64,000 nucleotides of DNA from Megamerina dolium (taxonomy: Eukaryota > Arthropoda > Insecta > Diptera > Megamerinidae). Below are positions 31,150 to 40,516 of this stretch, in pieces. Every line of letters begins with the position of its first letter. The first letter of the stretch is position 1. The stretch spans positions 25,872,637 through 25,936,636 of the forward strand of contig OY978530.1 in the NCBI GenBank assembly GCA_963854835.1. The letters run 5' to 3'. The position numbers and the translations under genes are program-made. The notes below the pieces were generated by a model. That model did no database searches, was not told the DNA's origin, and saw nothing but the letters and a program-made list of their open reading frames with translations.

Positions 31150-32541
31150 ATGTACTCGCCAGTAAAACGGCCGAGTAAAGAACAAACAAGTCGGCTTGAG
31201 GCTGAAAAGTCGCCGGCTGTTCGGGTAAATAACCCGGATGAGTGCAACACTCCATCTGTGTCAGAGTTGCCGGTAGAGGTCTACTCACCGATAGCAACTA
31301 CAGGTAGAGGAGATAATGCGATAAAACAAAAAGTAATAAATGAGGAGAACGAACAGCAGGAAGGTGAGGAAGACCTAACTTCTGCTGATACTCGGAAAAA
31401 TGATGCATTTGATATCCTGGGCCACAAAATTGCTGAGCTTCAGAGTATGATTGGATCGCAAAGGCACATTAACCAGACGGTGCGAGATTTGGTATCTAAT
31501 ATTGCAGCCCTTCACGAAGAGGCATCTAAAAGATACTCACATAAGCCCCAAGGCCCAACCATTATGGAGGCAAAGGGTTCACAGACATCGCCTACAAGAC
31601 AGCATGACAAAGTCATTATTCAGAAGCAGGAGATGCGAAAAGGAGAAGTGAGGGCGAAAGAACTTGAAATGGAGACGACACAGAAACCAAAACAACAGAG
31701 TAAGGAGGACTGGCAGCCCGTTATAAAGAAGGGAACAAACAAGCCACCACCAAAGAAAGGACTTCCTTTAGAAAATAAAGGGAAAGTAGTTCCAAAGCGT
31801 ATCCGTGCTCGACCCGAAGCTATAGTCATAACTAAAACCGGGGACTTATCATACGCTGATATATTAAAAAAACTGAAGGCCAATCCAGATTTTAAGCAGC
31901 TCGGCGAAGAGGTTAATAAAATCAAAAAGACCTCTAAAGGTGAAATATTGTTGGAGCTAAAAGGCAAGCCAGGCGAGAAAACAGAAAAATATAAGGAAGC
32001 GATGGAACAAGCTCTCCAAAAGACAGCTAGCATCAAAACACTGCGACCACATATCCTTATTGAATGTCGGGATTTAGATGAAATTACTGTGGCGGAAGAC
32101 ATATGCGCCGCAGTGGTGGAGAAATACCCAGAAATAGGACACTTGGACGCAAGTGCCGTAAAGTCCATGCGAACGACGTGGAATGGTTCGCAAACAGCGC
32201 TGATTAGACTCCCTGCAGAAATAGCAAAATCAATATTAAATGGTGAGCGAATCCGTGTGGGTTGGGTGAATTGCAGGCTACGTGAGTATATAACTCCAAC
32301 GCGCTGCTTTAAGTGCCTTGGTTTTGGACATATATCAAGGCACTGTAAAAGTACTATAGACCGCACAGATGCTTGCATGCGCTGTGGAAACAAAGGCCAT
32401 CGAGCAAACCTGTGTAAAGCACAGCCCAAATGTGTTATCTGTGAACCAGGAATTAAAGGTGGAAACGAACACCCTACAGGATGCTATAAATGCCCAGCTT
32501 ATAAAGCAGCTCTACAAGAAATAAGAAAACGGAATGATTAG
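31150..32541 (+). CDS. ORF1 (Gag-like, nucleic-acid-binding) of R1-clade element A
   Basis: The frame is open from 31021, but its first ATG is at 31150, giving 463 residues. A start at 31057 would need a non-AUG codon. The N-terminal half is basic and Lys/Glu-rich and contains a helical segment NQTVRDLVSNIAALHEEA, shared in form with ORF1 of element B. The C-terminal third holds CFKCLGFGHISRHC and CMRCGNKGHRANLC, two CX2CX4HX4C knuckles, and a third cysteine/histidine cluster beginning CVIC. Known R1-clade ORF1 proteins form RNPs with the element RNA. The stop lies 8 nt past the ORF2 start. No lesions are seen. Confidence 0.88.
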   Translation: MYSPVKRPSKEQTSRLEAEKSPAVRVNNPDECNTPSVSELPVEVYSPIATTGRGDNAIKQKVINEENEQQEGEEDLTSADTRKNDAFDILGHKIAELQSMIGSQRHINQTVRDLVSNIAALHEEASKRYSHKPQGPTIMEAKGSQTSPTRQHDKVIIQKQEMRKGEVRAKELEMETTQKPKQQSKEDWQPVIKKGTNKPPPKKGLPLENKGKVVPKRIRARPEAIVITKTGDLSYADILKKLKANPDFKQLGEEVNKIKKTSKGEILLELKGKPGEKTEKYKEAMEQALQKTASIKTLRPHILIECRDLDEITVAEDICAAVVEKYPEIGHLDASAVKSMRTTWNGSQTALIRLPAEIAKSILNGERIRVGWVNCRLREYITPTRCFKCLGFGHISRHCKSTIDRTDACMRCGNKGHRANLCKAQPKCVICEPGIKGGNEHPTGCYKCPAYKAALQEIRKRND

Positions 32542-35533
32542 GTGCATTCAGATAAATCTAAACCACTGTGAAGCAGCACAAGATATCCTCCTGAAAACAA
32601 TAGCTGAACAACAAATTGACGTTGCACTAATAAGCGAGCAATACAAAAATCTAGTAAATAATGGAAAGTGGTTAAGCGACATGAGCAGTAAAGCAGCGAT
32701 ATGGACCTGCGGCAATCTGCCTTTTGAACGCAAAAGTAGCAACCAACATGTAGGCTTTGTCTACGCACAAATTAAAGGAGTACATTTCTACAGTTGCTAT
32801 GCACCGCCAAGTGCAACAATACAAGAATTCGAAGATATGGTAGACCGATTGGTGAATGAAGCGAGAGGGAAATCACCCATAATAATCGGGGGTGACTTTA
32901 ATGCCTGGGCTACGGAGTGGGGTAGTGTACGCACGAACCGTAGAGGGACTCTAGTCTTAGAAGCGTTTGCCTGTTTAGACATGGTGGTGCTGAATCATGG
33001 TAATGCATTCACCTTCGATAATGGAAGAGGAGGATCAGTTGTGGATATTACATTCGCAAGCCGTACGTTAGCAAGAGTTATAGAATGGAAAGTGTCGGAT
33101 GTATATACACATAGCGACCATATGGCTATTGTGTTCAATACGAAACCTACTACAAGGTTTCAATTACGCAGAACACAAACAAAGGCACAAACAAACGGCT
33201 GGAAAGTTAAAAAACTTGATATGGACGTTTTGGAATACGTCCTTAATGATCTGTATACAATCGAAGGCAATGCTGAAAAACAAGCAGAGCATGTAATGCG
33301 ATTACTTGAGAAAGTATGTGACGCAGCAATGCCTCGAAAGGGGAAAAGTAACGGGAGGGCCCCAGTATACTGGTGGAACCAAGATATAGCTAGCTTACGC
33401 TCACAATGTCATAGACACCGCAGAATGCAACAGAGGGGCAGAGGTACAGAACAATATGGGAATTTACAATCGCAGTACAAGGCGACAAGGAAACTGCTAC
33501 GGAAAGCGATATCCAAGAGCAAAAAGCAGGCATTTCTTAACTTAATTGATGAAGTGCAAAACAATCCCTGGGGGAGCGCGTACAGGATTGTGATGAATAA
33601 AGTTAATAGCAATAATGCTAATTCCCCCATCTGCCCGGCCATTATGTCAAATATCGTAAATGGCTTATTCCCACAACAGAGCTCGGAAATGGTTGAATCG
33701 GAAATCCAAGTTGATATAGACACAATTCCATCTATAACCCCAGACGAAGTTGCCACAGCTGCACATAAAATCAAAAATGAGAAAACCCCAGGACTTGATG
33801 GTATACCTAACGTCGTACTCAAAACAGCAATTAAAATGAAGCCAGAAGTTTTTGCGCAACTATACACGGCCTGCTTTAGAGAAGGATCATTTCCACGTCG
33901 GTGGAAACGCCAAAGACTTGTCCTAATCCCCAAAGGCGATAAACCACCGGATGAACCGTCTTCATATCGTCCACTATGTATGCTGGATACTGCGGGTAAG
34001 GTACTAGAGCGGATTATATGCTCTAGACTGGAAAAATACACTGAAGGTGAAACAGGCCTTTCTGAATGGCAATATGGATTCAGGAAAAAGCGCAGTACTG
34101 TCGATGCGATTGAAAAAGTGTGTGAAATTGCAAAAAAAGCAATGGAAGGGAAAAGATGGAGAGGGGGCAGTAAAGAATATTGTGCTGTTGTAACCCTAGA
34201 TATCAAAAATGCTTTTAATTCAGCAAATTGGTCGTATACACTAAATGCTCTTCGAGGTATCCATGCACCGGCGTACTTGATTCGAATAATTACAAATTAT
34301 TTTAAAAGTAGAACTTTGTACTATGACACAGAAGAAGGACCAAAGCAGTACAAGGTGACGGGTGGAGTACCGCAAGGCTCGGTACTGGGACCACTTCTCT
34401 GGAACATTATGTACGACGGTATACTTAAAATACAGAAGCCGAAAGGAGTAAATATCATTGGGTATGCAGACGATATCGCTATCACGGTAGTTGCAAAAAC
34501 CCTGCCGGAAGTAAAACGAAACGCTGAAGAAACAATTAAAAGTGTTAAACAGTGGCTTGAGTTAGCGGGACTAGATCTCGCGGATCATAAAACCGAAGCA
34601 GTATTAATGAGTAGCCGGAAGAAGGTAGAGCATATTGATGTGCGTGTTGGTAGCCACATCATATCATCCATGCCATACATTAAGTACTTGGGAGTCCTAT
34701 TGGACCATAGGTTAAATTTTAAAGAACACCTCAAATATGCGGGTGTTAAAGCAGCAAAAGCAAGTGCGGCACTGTCGAGGCTCATGCCGAATATTGGTGG
34801 ACCACGTCAACCGATTAGACATCTACTCACAGGTGTCAACACATCGATAGTAATGTACGCTGCACCCGTATGGGCTACAGCGACTAGTTGTAGCTCTTAC
34901 ATGAGAGGGATAACAGCTGCATACAGATTATCGTCCCTAAGAGTCTGTAGCGCATTTCGCACAGTCTCTAATGATGCAGCGAATGTAATCGCGTGCCGGT
35001 GTCCTATTGATATCTTAGCGGCCCAAGCGAGGTCAATTCGTGATAATAAAAAACTACCGCAGGCTGAGCGGATAGAAGTAGAAAATATAATTAGCCATAG
35101 TGAGCGAGTATGGCAATATAGATGGGACGCATCGACTAAAGGGCGGTGGACACATACACTAATACCCAATATAAAAACTTGGATAGACAGGAAACATGGA
35201 GAGATACACTACCACCTGACCCAGTTCCTCAGTGGCCATGGATGCTTTAGAGAGTATTTGTATAGATGCAAACACGTTGATGACCCGTGGTGCCTATATT
35301 GCAAGCACGAAATTGAGAACGCACAACATGTGCTATTGAGGTGCGTCAGGTTTGAAGGCGAGCGCTCCCAGCTGGAACGGTTAATGCTACGGCCGCTAAC
35401 ACCGGAGGGACTTATCCGATGCATGCTCTCCTCGACAGAAGCATGGAACGCGTCAGCAGACATCATTACAAGAATGATGCAAAGATTGCGACGTGACGAA
35501 CAGGCGGCACGTACAAGAAATAGCGGAGAGTGA
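32534..35533 (+). CDS. ORF2 (endonuclease-reverse transcriptase) of R1-clade element A, intact, 999 aa
   Basis: Residues 1-200 form an apurinic-type endonuclease: N8 in QINLN, E35 in ISEQYKN, D121/N123 in GGDFNAWATEWGS, and D195/H196 in THSDHMAIV. All expected catalytic residues are present. Reverse transcriptase covers about residues 410-720: LIPKGDKPPDEPSSYRPL, LDIKNAFNSANW with the first catalytic aspartate, GVPQGSVLGPLLWN, and YADD at 644-647. The C-terminus has CLYCKHEIENAQHVLLRC, a CX2CX8HX4C motif typical of the R1 clade. The frame overlaps ORF1 by 8 nt (ATGATTAG). It is full length without stops and potentially active. It would nick an (AC)n target and prime cDNA there (inference from family and context). 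Confidence 0.92.
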   Translation: MIRCIQINLNHCEAAQDILLKTIAEQQIDVALISEQYKNLVNNGKWLSDMSSKAAIWTCGNLPFERKSSNQHVGFVYAQIKGVHFYSCYAPPSATIQEFEDMVDRLVNEARGKSPIIIGGDFNAWATEWGSVRTNRRGTLVLEAFACLDMVVLNHGNAFTFDNGRGGSVVDITFASRTLARVIEWKVSDVYTHSDHMAIVFNTKPTTRFQLRRTQTKAQTNGWKVKKLDMDVLEYVLNDLYTIEGNAEKQAEHVMRLLEKVCDAAMPRKGKSNGRAPVYWWNQDIASLRSQCHRHRRMQQRGRGTEQYGNLQSQYKATRKLLRKAISKSKKQAFLNLIDEVQNNPWGSAYRIVMNKVNSNNANSPICPAIMSNIVNGLFPQQSSEMVESEIQVDIDTIPSITPDEVATAAHKIKNEKTPGLDGIPNVVLKTAIKMKPEVFAQLYTACFREGSFPRRWKRQRLVLIPKGDKPPDEPSSYRPLCMLDTAGKVLERIICSRLEKYTEGETGLSEWQYGFRKKRSTVDAIEKVCEIAKKAMEGKRWRGGSKEYCAVVTLDIKNAFNSANWSYTLNALRGIHAPAYLIRIITNYFKSRTLYYDTEEGPKQYKVTGGVPQGSVLGPLLWNIMYDGILKIQKPKGVNIIGYADDIAITVVAKTLPEVKRNAEETIKSVKQWLELAGLDLADHKTEAVLMSSRKKVEHIDVRVGSHIISSMPYIKYLGVLLDHRLNFKEHLKYAGVKAAKASAALSRLMPNIGGPRQPIRHLLTGVNTSIVMYAAPVWATATSCSSYMRGITAAYRLSSLRVCSAFRTVSNDAANVIACRCPIDILAAQARSIRDNKKLPQAERIEVENIISHSERVWQYRWDASTKGRWTHTLIPNIKTWIDRKHGEIHYHLTQFLSGHGCFREYLYRCKHVDDPWCLYCKHEIENAQHVLLRCVRFEGERSQLERLMLRPLTPEGLIRCMLSSTEAWNASADIITRMMQRLRRDEQAARTRNSGE

Positions 35534-35549
35534 AAACACTCAAATCCTG

Positions 35550-35587
35550 CCTTGCGAAGGAATGCCTTGATTGGTGGTACCGCAAGG
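35550..35587 (+). promoter_or_regulatory. 3'-UTR hairpin of element A
   Basis: CCTTGCG (35550-35556) pairs with CGCAAGG (35581-35587) across a 24-nt loop. Elements B and C have a stem at the same place with two compensatory base-pair changes. This is the expected type of signal for RT recognition of its own RNA. TTTAGTACGTAGG follows at 35620. Confidence 0.65.
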
Positions 35588-35741
35588 ATGAACAGGACAG
35601 TGATATCGGGGGAGGTGGTTTTAGTACGTAGGTACATATCGGGGCATAGCCCCAATGTGTGAATCGTGCATGCTGAATAGTACGGGCTACTCAGTATCTA
35701 TGAAGATTTCCACCTTCCAGCGTATCGAAGCAAAAAAAAAA

Positions 35742-35758
<17 letters not shown>

Positions 35759-35806
<48 letters not shown>
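35759..35806 (+). repeat. (CA)n tract between elements A and B
   Basis: CA units with one CATA interruption, starting directly after the poly(A) of element A and ending at the 5' end of element B. Confidence 0.96.
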
Positions 35807-35810
<4 letters not shown>

Positions 35811-35849
35811 AACAACAAAAACAATAGCAGCAATATAGATGGCATCACC

Positions 35850-37217
35850 ATGAGCAGTGGTACTCAAAGTCCTTGCGATGGTGGTAGCAAGATACCTGGA
35901 GCTGAGCCGCGCAAGAAGACACCGATACCGAGTGAAGATGGCAAAACTGTCGAAGCTGACCCTTTTAAGCGTGCACCAAGACTGGTGCGGTCGCCGAAAA
36001 CTGCGGAAAAGCCAGTAAGAGCAAAGTCTTCGCCACCTGCGATGCAAGATAGCACGCCTATGGCTACAACGACGCAATCGAGTGCCGATATCATGTCAGA
36101 ATTAGGTGAGGCAATCAGGAAGTTGACTGAAGCCATGCGACTACCGCAACGATCAATCAACAACCAAATCAGGGATCTGCTCAGTTCAGTAACGCGACTT
36201 CACGAACGTGCCCGATAAGAGTATAATAAAAGCAAAGAAAATAGACGAAATGTTCCCCTCAGGCTAACATCTATAGGATCAACGCCGAAGAGGCCCCGCG
36301 AGGACGAGCAGCTGACACGGAAAACACCACCCAAGAGGAACAGAGCCACTCACGAGGAAGTGCAAAAGCCGACGGATAACACGAGCAAAAGCGATGGAGG
36401 CAATAATAGTCCTGCCAAAGAGAAAAAGAAAACAGAGAGCTGGGCGCAGGTCAAACGCAAAACGCAGAACCCTAAGAAGAAGGCGACCTATACACCGCCT
36501 CCGAGACCAGACGCGATAATCATTGCACGTGCTGGAAATATGTCATACAGTGACATACTTAAAGCTGTGAAAAAGAATGATGCTCTACATGAACTCGGTG
36601 AGAACGTTGCACGGATCAGAAAGACGGCGAAAGGCGAAATTTTGCTTGAACTGAAGGAGGCCCAGATGACAAACATGGGAGTTTATGAAAAGGAAATAAA
36701 TAAGGTGCTCGGTGATCAAGCGCAGACTCGGGCGCTAACCCATGAGGTATCGTTGGAGATCCGAGATCTAGATGAAATCACCACCAAGGAGGATATTGTC
36801 GAGGCGATACGATCGCAAATAAAGGAGTTAAGTTTCTTCGACGAAAGAGCGATCAAAAACATCAGGGAGGCATATGCAGGTACGCAGACTGCGGTGGTAA
36901 GCCTTCCGGCGTTGAACGCAAGACAACTTCTTGATGCTCGTAAGATCAAAATTGGATGGGTGGTGTGCCGAATAAGGGAAAAACCGAACCTAAAGAAGTG
37001 TTTCAGGTGCCTAGAATATGGGCATGTGGCGAGGGCGTGCAGCAGCACAGAAGATAGGAGCCAAAGTTGCATCAAATGTGGGGAAAAGGGTCACTTCGCA
37101 AAGACATGCGATAAAAAGCCATTCTGTGGAGCATGCAAAATCAACGGGAAGGATGCGGGTCACCAAATCGGCAGTAGGAAGTGTCCCCTATATCAAGCAG
37201 CGTGCAAAAAGATATAA
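35850..37217 (+). pseudogene. ORF1 of R1-clade element B with one in-frame stop
   Basis: ATG at 35850 (MSSGTQSPCDGG) starts a 455-codon frame broken only by TAA at 36216-36218, just after the conserved helical segment INNQIRDLLSSVTRLHERA. The frame continues in phase to 37217. The C-terminal part contains CFRCLEYGHVARAC (about 37000-37041) and CIKCGEKGHFAKTC (about 37068-37109), both CX2CX4HX4C, and a third cluster starting CGAC. The terminal TAA overlaps the ORF2 ATG as TAATGA. With a single nonsense change the loss of function appears recent, or could be a sequencing error or polymorphism. Confidence 0.87.
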
Positions 37218-40207
37218 TGAGAGTTGTACAGATCAACTTAAACCATTGTGAAGCTGCACAGGAGTTGCTCAGGCAGACAGTATACGAACAGAAGATAGAA
37301 GTGGCTATAGTTTGCGAGCAGTACAAAAACTTAAGCGCAGGAACCTGGATCTCTGATCAGGTAAACAAAGCTGCCATATGGGCCTGTGGAAACAACTCCA
37401 TCCAAGACAAGCCGCTCCTTGGAAAATCCTACTACACGCGGGCGAAGATCTGTGGAATCAATTTTTACAGCTGCTATGTCCCGCCGAGTGTGACGCAAGT
37501 CGACTATGAAAGGATTCTAGACGAACTAGTGCGAGACGCCAGAACTACTACGCCAAACGTAATAGCAGGTGACTTCAATGCATGGGCCGAGGAATGGGGC
37601 AGCAGTTATACAAATAGGCGGGGTGATGCCCTGCTCAAGGCGTTCTCCTTGCTAGACGCTGTATTGCTCAATACTGGCGGTAGGAATACCTTCGAGAAGA
37701 ATGGTCGCGGATCAATTATTGACATTACGTTCGCCAGCCGCGCGCTCGTTCGATCGACAAGCTGGCAGGTATGCGACTTTTACACACATAGCGACCACCT
37801 TGCTATTGTGATGGAAGTCGGCAATCATGAGCAGATTCAAGGGAGCCTACAAAAAACACAAACTAGAGGGTGGAAAGTGGAAACGCTCGATGAAGAAATC
37901 TTCAAACTCATTCTAGACGTGAACCCAGACTGTTCAAACGACGTGGACCGACAGGCTGACATGCTGTCAAAGTACGTAAGTAAAGCTTGCGACGCCGCCA
38001 TGTGCAGAAAAAGACAGAATATGTATAGAAAGCCCACGTACTGGTGGAATCAGGAGATTAATACATTAAGAAGTGAATGTCATAGAGCAAGACGTCTCTC
38101 CCAAAGAAGCCAAGGTACGCCGGAGCATATAATACTACGTGAATGCTTCAAAAAGAAACGCAAGGAGTTTAAAAAGGCGATCAAAAGCAGCAAGTCCTCA
38201 TGCTTCAAAGAACTCTGTGAAAGGGTGGACGAGAACCCGTGGGGCGACGCGTATAAGATAGTGATGTCCAAGGTCAGAGGTGGTAGAGGTAAAGCACCAA
38301 CCTGCTCTGTCCTCCTAGCAAAGGTAGTAAAAACACTTTTTCCGGCGCAAGACTTGCAACCGTATATGGTGATACCCCCAATAGAAGAGGCAGTGAAAAT
38401 CGACGAGTCGGAGATTATCTTAGCGGCGGAGAGATTCGGTAACGCAAAGGCGCCTGGACTTGATGGCATCCCGAATAAGGCGCTGAAGATCGCCATTAAT
38501 CATAACACGAAGCCTTTTGCCGAGCTTTTTGCGAGATGTTTGAACGAAGGTGTTTTCCCGAAAGTATGGAAAAAACAGCGCCTGGTCCTCCTTCAGAAGC
38601 CGAATAAACCGGCGGGTGAGCCAAATGCGTATCGTCCACTTTGCATGATTGATACGATGGCCAAAATATTGGAGCGGTTGATATGCACGCGTCTGGAACA
38701 ACATCTAGAAAGGGAACCACCTGGTCTGTCCGAGAACCAATTTGGTTTCAGGAGACATCGGTCGACCATAGACGCAATTAGAAAATTGACGGACATTGCT
38801 GGCAAGGCCATAGAAGGCACTAGATGGATGCATGGCGATAAAAAATATTGTGCAGTAGTCACACTAGACGTACAAAATGCCTTCAACTCGGCAAACTGGC
38901 ATCTTATTATGAGGGCATTGGAGGCAAAGGGAACGCCAGCGTACCTAATGCGAATAATAAATAGTTATCTGTCTGACAGACTACTGTTGTATGACACGGA
39001 CGAAGGGCCCAAAAGCTACGTGGTGACGGGTGGAGTGCCGCAGGGATCTGTACTTGGCCCGCTACTATGGAACGTGCTGTACGATGGGGTGTTAAACCTT
39101 CCATTGCCAAAAGAAGCCCAGATAATTGGCTACGTGGACGACATTGCCGTGACGATCGTTGCGAAGGAGCTCTCCCAAGTTCAGAGCATCTGCAGAGAGA
39201 CAGCTTCGAAAATTAAGGATTGGCTCACGACGACAAAGCTCCAGCTTGCGGTACAGAAAACAGAGGCTGTACTTATCACGAGCAGGAAAAAACTCGAAAA
39301 AATCACCCTAAACATTGACGGCTACAACATTACAACGCAACCTTCGTTGAGGTATCTAGGTGTAATGATTGATACGAGGCTCAACTTCAAGGCGCATATC
39401 GAAAAAGCCTGCGGGAAGGCGGCAACAATGACAGCGGCTCTGACGAGAATCATGGCCAACATTGGTGGCCCCAGCCAGAGTAGGAGAGCGCTCCTGGCTA
39501 AAGTCAGTCAATCAATATTGATATACGCGGCGCCTATATGGGGGGCAGCTCTGCGGCAAAAGACATACTCGAAGAAGGCGAAGATAGTTTTCAGGTTAAG
39601 CGCTATTAGAGTTGCATGTGCATTTAGGACAGTGTCACAAGAAGGTGCCGGTATTATATCCGGCATTATGCCGCCGGACATAATGGCCTCGGAGTTGGGC
39701 AGAGTATATAACAGAACCAAAAGCCTGAATAGACGGTTAACGGCAACCGAACGGAAAGAGGAGAGACAGACGAGCCTAGATGAATGGCAAAGTCAATGGG
39801 ACGCCGCAGGAAAAGGGAGGTGGACCCACAGGCTCATCAGAAACGTGCAAGCTTGGGTCGAAAGAGGACACGGAGAGACAGACTACTACCTTACGCAGTT
39901 TTTGACGGGCCATGGTTGTTTCAGAGAGTACCTCCACAGATTCGGTCATGATGACGCGATAGAATGTTCATTCTGCAACACTGTTGGCGAAAACGCTCAG
40001 CATATCTTTTTCTTCTGCCTAAGATTTGAGACGCAGAGAATGACCATAGAGAAGATAATAAATGAAAGGATAACACCTGATAACATTGTGAGCCATATGC
40101 TGCGATCGAGTTTAGTGTGGTTTAAGATGAAAGAATGGGCTGCAATAGCTCTCAAGGAGCTCAGGAAGAAGGAGTGGCAGCGGAGAAATATAACTGCAGC
40201 TGTGTGA
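37217..40207 (+). CDS. ORF2 (endonuclease-reverse transcriptase) of R1-clade element B, intact, 996 aa
   Basis: I chose the ATG at 37217 because it overlaps the ORF1 stop as TAATGA and gives MRVVQINLNHCEAAQ, matching the start in element A. The endonuclease has QINLN, VCEQYKN, AGDFNAWAEEWGS and THSDHLAIV. RT has YRPLCMIDTMAKILERLI, TLDVQNAFNSANW, GVPQGSVLGPLLWN and YVDD (element A has YADD). The C-terminus has CSFCNTVGENAQHIFFFC (CX2CX8HX4C). The frame is full length without lesions. Translation probably depends on termination-reinitiation after ORF1 (inference from the stop-start overlap). The stop in ORF1 would uncouple this unless ORF1 is supplied by another copy. Confidence 0.92.
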   Translation: MRVVQINLNHCEAAQELLRQTVYEQKIEVAIVCEQYKNLSAGTWISDQVNKAAIWACGNNSIQDKPLLGKSYYTRAKICGINFYSCYVPPSVTQVDYERILDELVRDARTTTPNVIAGDFNAWAEEWGSSYTNRRGDALLKAFSLLDAVLLNTGGRNTFEKNGRGSIIDITFASRALVRSTSWQVCDFYTHSDHLAIVMEVGNHEQIQGSLQKTQTRGWKVETLDEEIFKLILDVNPDCSNDVDRQADMLSKYVSKACDAAMCRKRQNMYRKPTYWWNQEINTLRSECHRARRLSQRSQGTPEHIILRECFKKKRKEFKKAIKSSKSSCFKELCERVDENPWGDAYKIVMSKVRGGRGKAPTCSVLLAKVVKTLFPAQDLQPYMVIPPIEEAVKIDESEIILAAERFGNAKAPGLDGIPNKALKIAINHNTKPFAELFARCLNEGVFPKVWKKQRLVLLQKPNKPAGEPNAYRPLCMIDTMAKILERLICTRLEQHLEREPPGLSENQFGFRRHRSTIDAIRKLTDIAGKAIEGTRWMHGDKKYCAVVTLDVQNAFNSANWHLIMRALEAKGTPAYLMRIINSYLSDRLLLYDTDEGPKSYVVTGGVPQGSVLGPLLWNVLYDGVLNLPLPKEAQIIGYVDDIAVTIVAKELSQVQSICRETASKIKDWLTTTKLQLAVQKTEAVLITSRKKLEKITLNIDGYNITTQPSLRYLGVMIDTRLNFKAHIEKACGKAATMTAALTRIMANIGGPSQSRRALLAKVSQSILIYAAPIWGAALRQKTYSKKAKIVFRLSAIRVACAFRTVSQEGAGIISGIMPPDIMASELGRVYNRTKSLNRRLTATERKEERQTSLDEWQSQWDAAGKGRWTHRLIRNVQAWVERGHGETDYYLTQFLTGHGCFREYLHRFGHDDAIECSFCNTVGENAQHIFFFCLRFETQRMTIEKIINERITPDNIVSHMLRSSLVWFKMKEWAAIALKELRKKEWQRRNITAAV

Positions 40208-40251
40208 ACGCCATGTACGGGATGTTTGAAGAGGCATATTAGCTCAGCTTA

Positions 40252-40289
40252 GTCCTGCGAAGTAGTGCTTAACGGCGGTCCCGCAGGAC
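40252..40289 (+). promoter_or_regulatory. 3'-UTR hairpin of element B
   Basis: GTCCTGCG (40252-40259) pairs with CGCAGGAC (40282-40289). TTTAGTACGTAGG follows at 40321, identical to element A. A second short stem, CTGG...CCAG, lies near 40338-40356. Confidence 0.65.
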
Positions 40290-40474
40290 ACAAACAAGCT
40301 ATAGAGGTCGGAGTTAAGGGTTTAGTACGTAGGCGTACTGGTTCGCAAGTCCAGCATAGTAAGATATTACTGACTGGGCGTGGTCCCGAATGAGGTGTAC
40401 CTTTAGCGGACAGTATGAATCGTACATGCCGTCTATGGTGGACGGTATCTAAGAAAGATTCCCCCTTCGAATAC

Positions 40475-40490
<16 letters not shown>

Positions 40491-40505
<15 letters not shown>

Positions 40506-40516
40506 CACACACACAC
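40491..40516 (+). repeat. (AC)n tract between elements B and C
   Basis: Thirteen AC units between the poly(A) of B and the truncated 5' end of C. Confidence 0.96.

Larger units (their letters stand above)
30667..35758 (+). mobile_element. R1-clade non-LTR retrotransposon A, apparently complete ORFs
   Basis: It contains a 5' untranslated region, ORF1 (31150-32541), ORF2 (32534-35533), a 3' untranslated region with a hairpin, and a 27-nt poly(A) (35732-35758). A (CA)n tract follows immediately. The layout of a three-knuckle Gag, then an endonuclease at the N-terminus of Pol, RT, and a C-terminal CCHC is that of the R1 clade. Waldo and Mino families of this clade are known to insert into AC-type microsatellites, which matches the context. 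The 5' boundary is uncertain: 30667 is where the GT-rich tract ends, but the element could start at the (CA)n tract at 29392. Confidence 0.85.
35807..40490 (+). mobile_element. R1-clade non-LTR retrotransposon B, nearly complete
   Basis: It begins directly after the (CA)n tract, with only about 40 nt before the ORF1 start. The 5' untranslated region is therefore far shorter than in element A, and the copy may be 5' truncated. It has ORF1 (35850-37217, one internal stop), ORF2 (37217-40207, open) and a 3' UTR with hairpin and poly(A) (40475-40490). An (AC)n tract follows. It is a different family from A, similar in organisation but clearly divergent in protein sequence. Element C belongs to the same family as B. 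Confidence 0.88.

Noticed and set aside
33409..34206. 265-codon minus-strand open frame and similar antisense frames across 31-44 kb
   Set aside because: They are shadows of the sense-strand ORF1/ORF2 of the R1-clade elements.
35655..35849. N-terminal extension of ORF1 of element B with poly-Lys and Thr-His repeats
   Set aside because: This is read-through of the preceding element's poly(A) and CA microsatellite; the native start is the ATG at 35850.
37181..37216. Upstream extension of ORF2 of element B
   Set aside because: It requires a GTG start and lies within the ORF1 zinc-knuckle region; the ATG at 37217 aligns with ORF2 of element A and with the TAATGA overlap.
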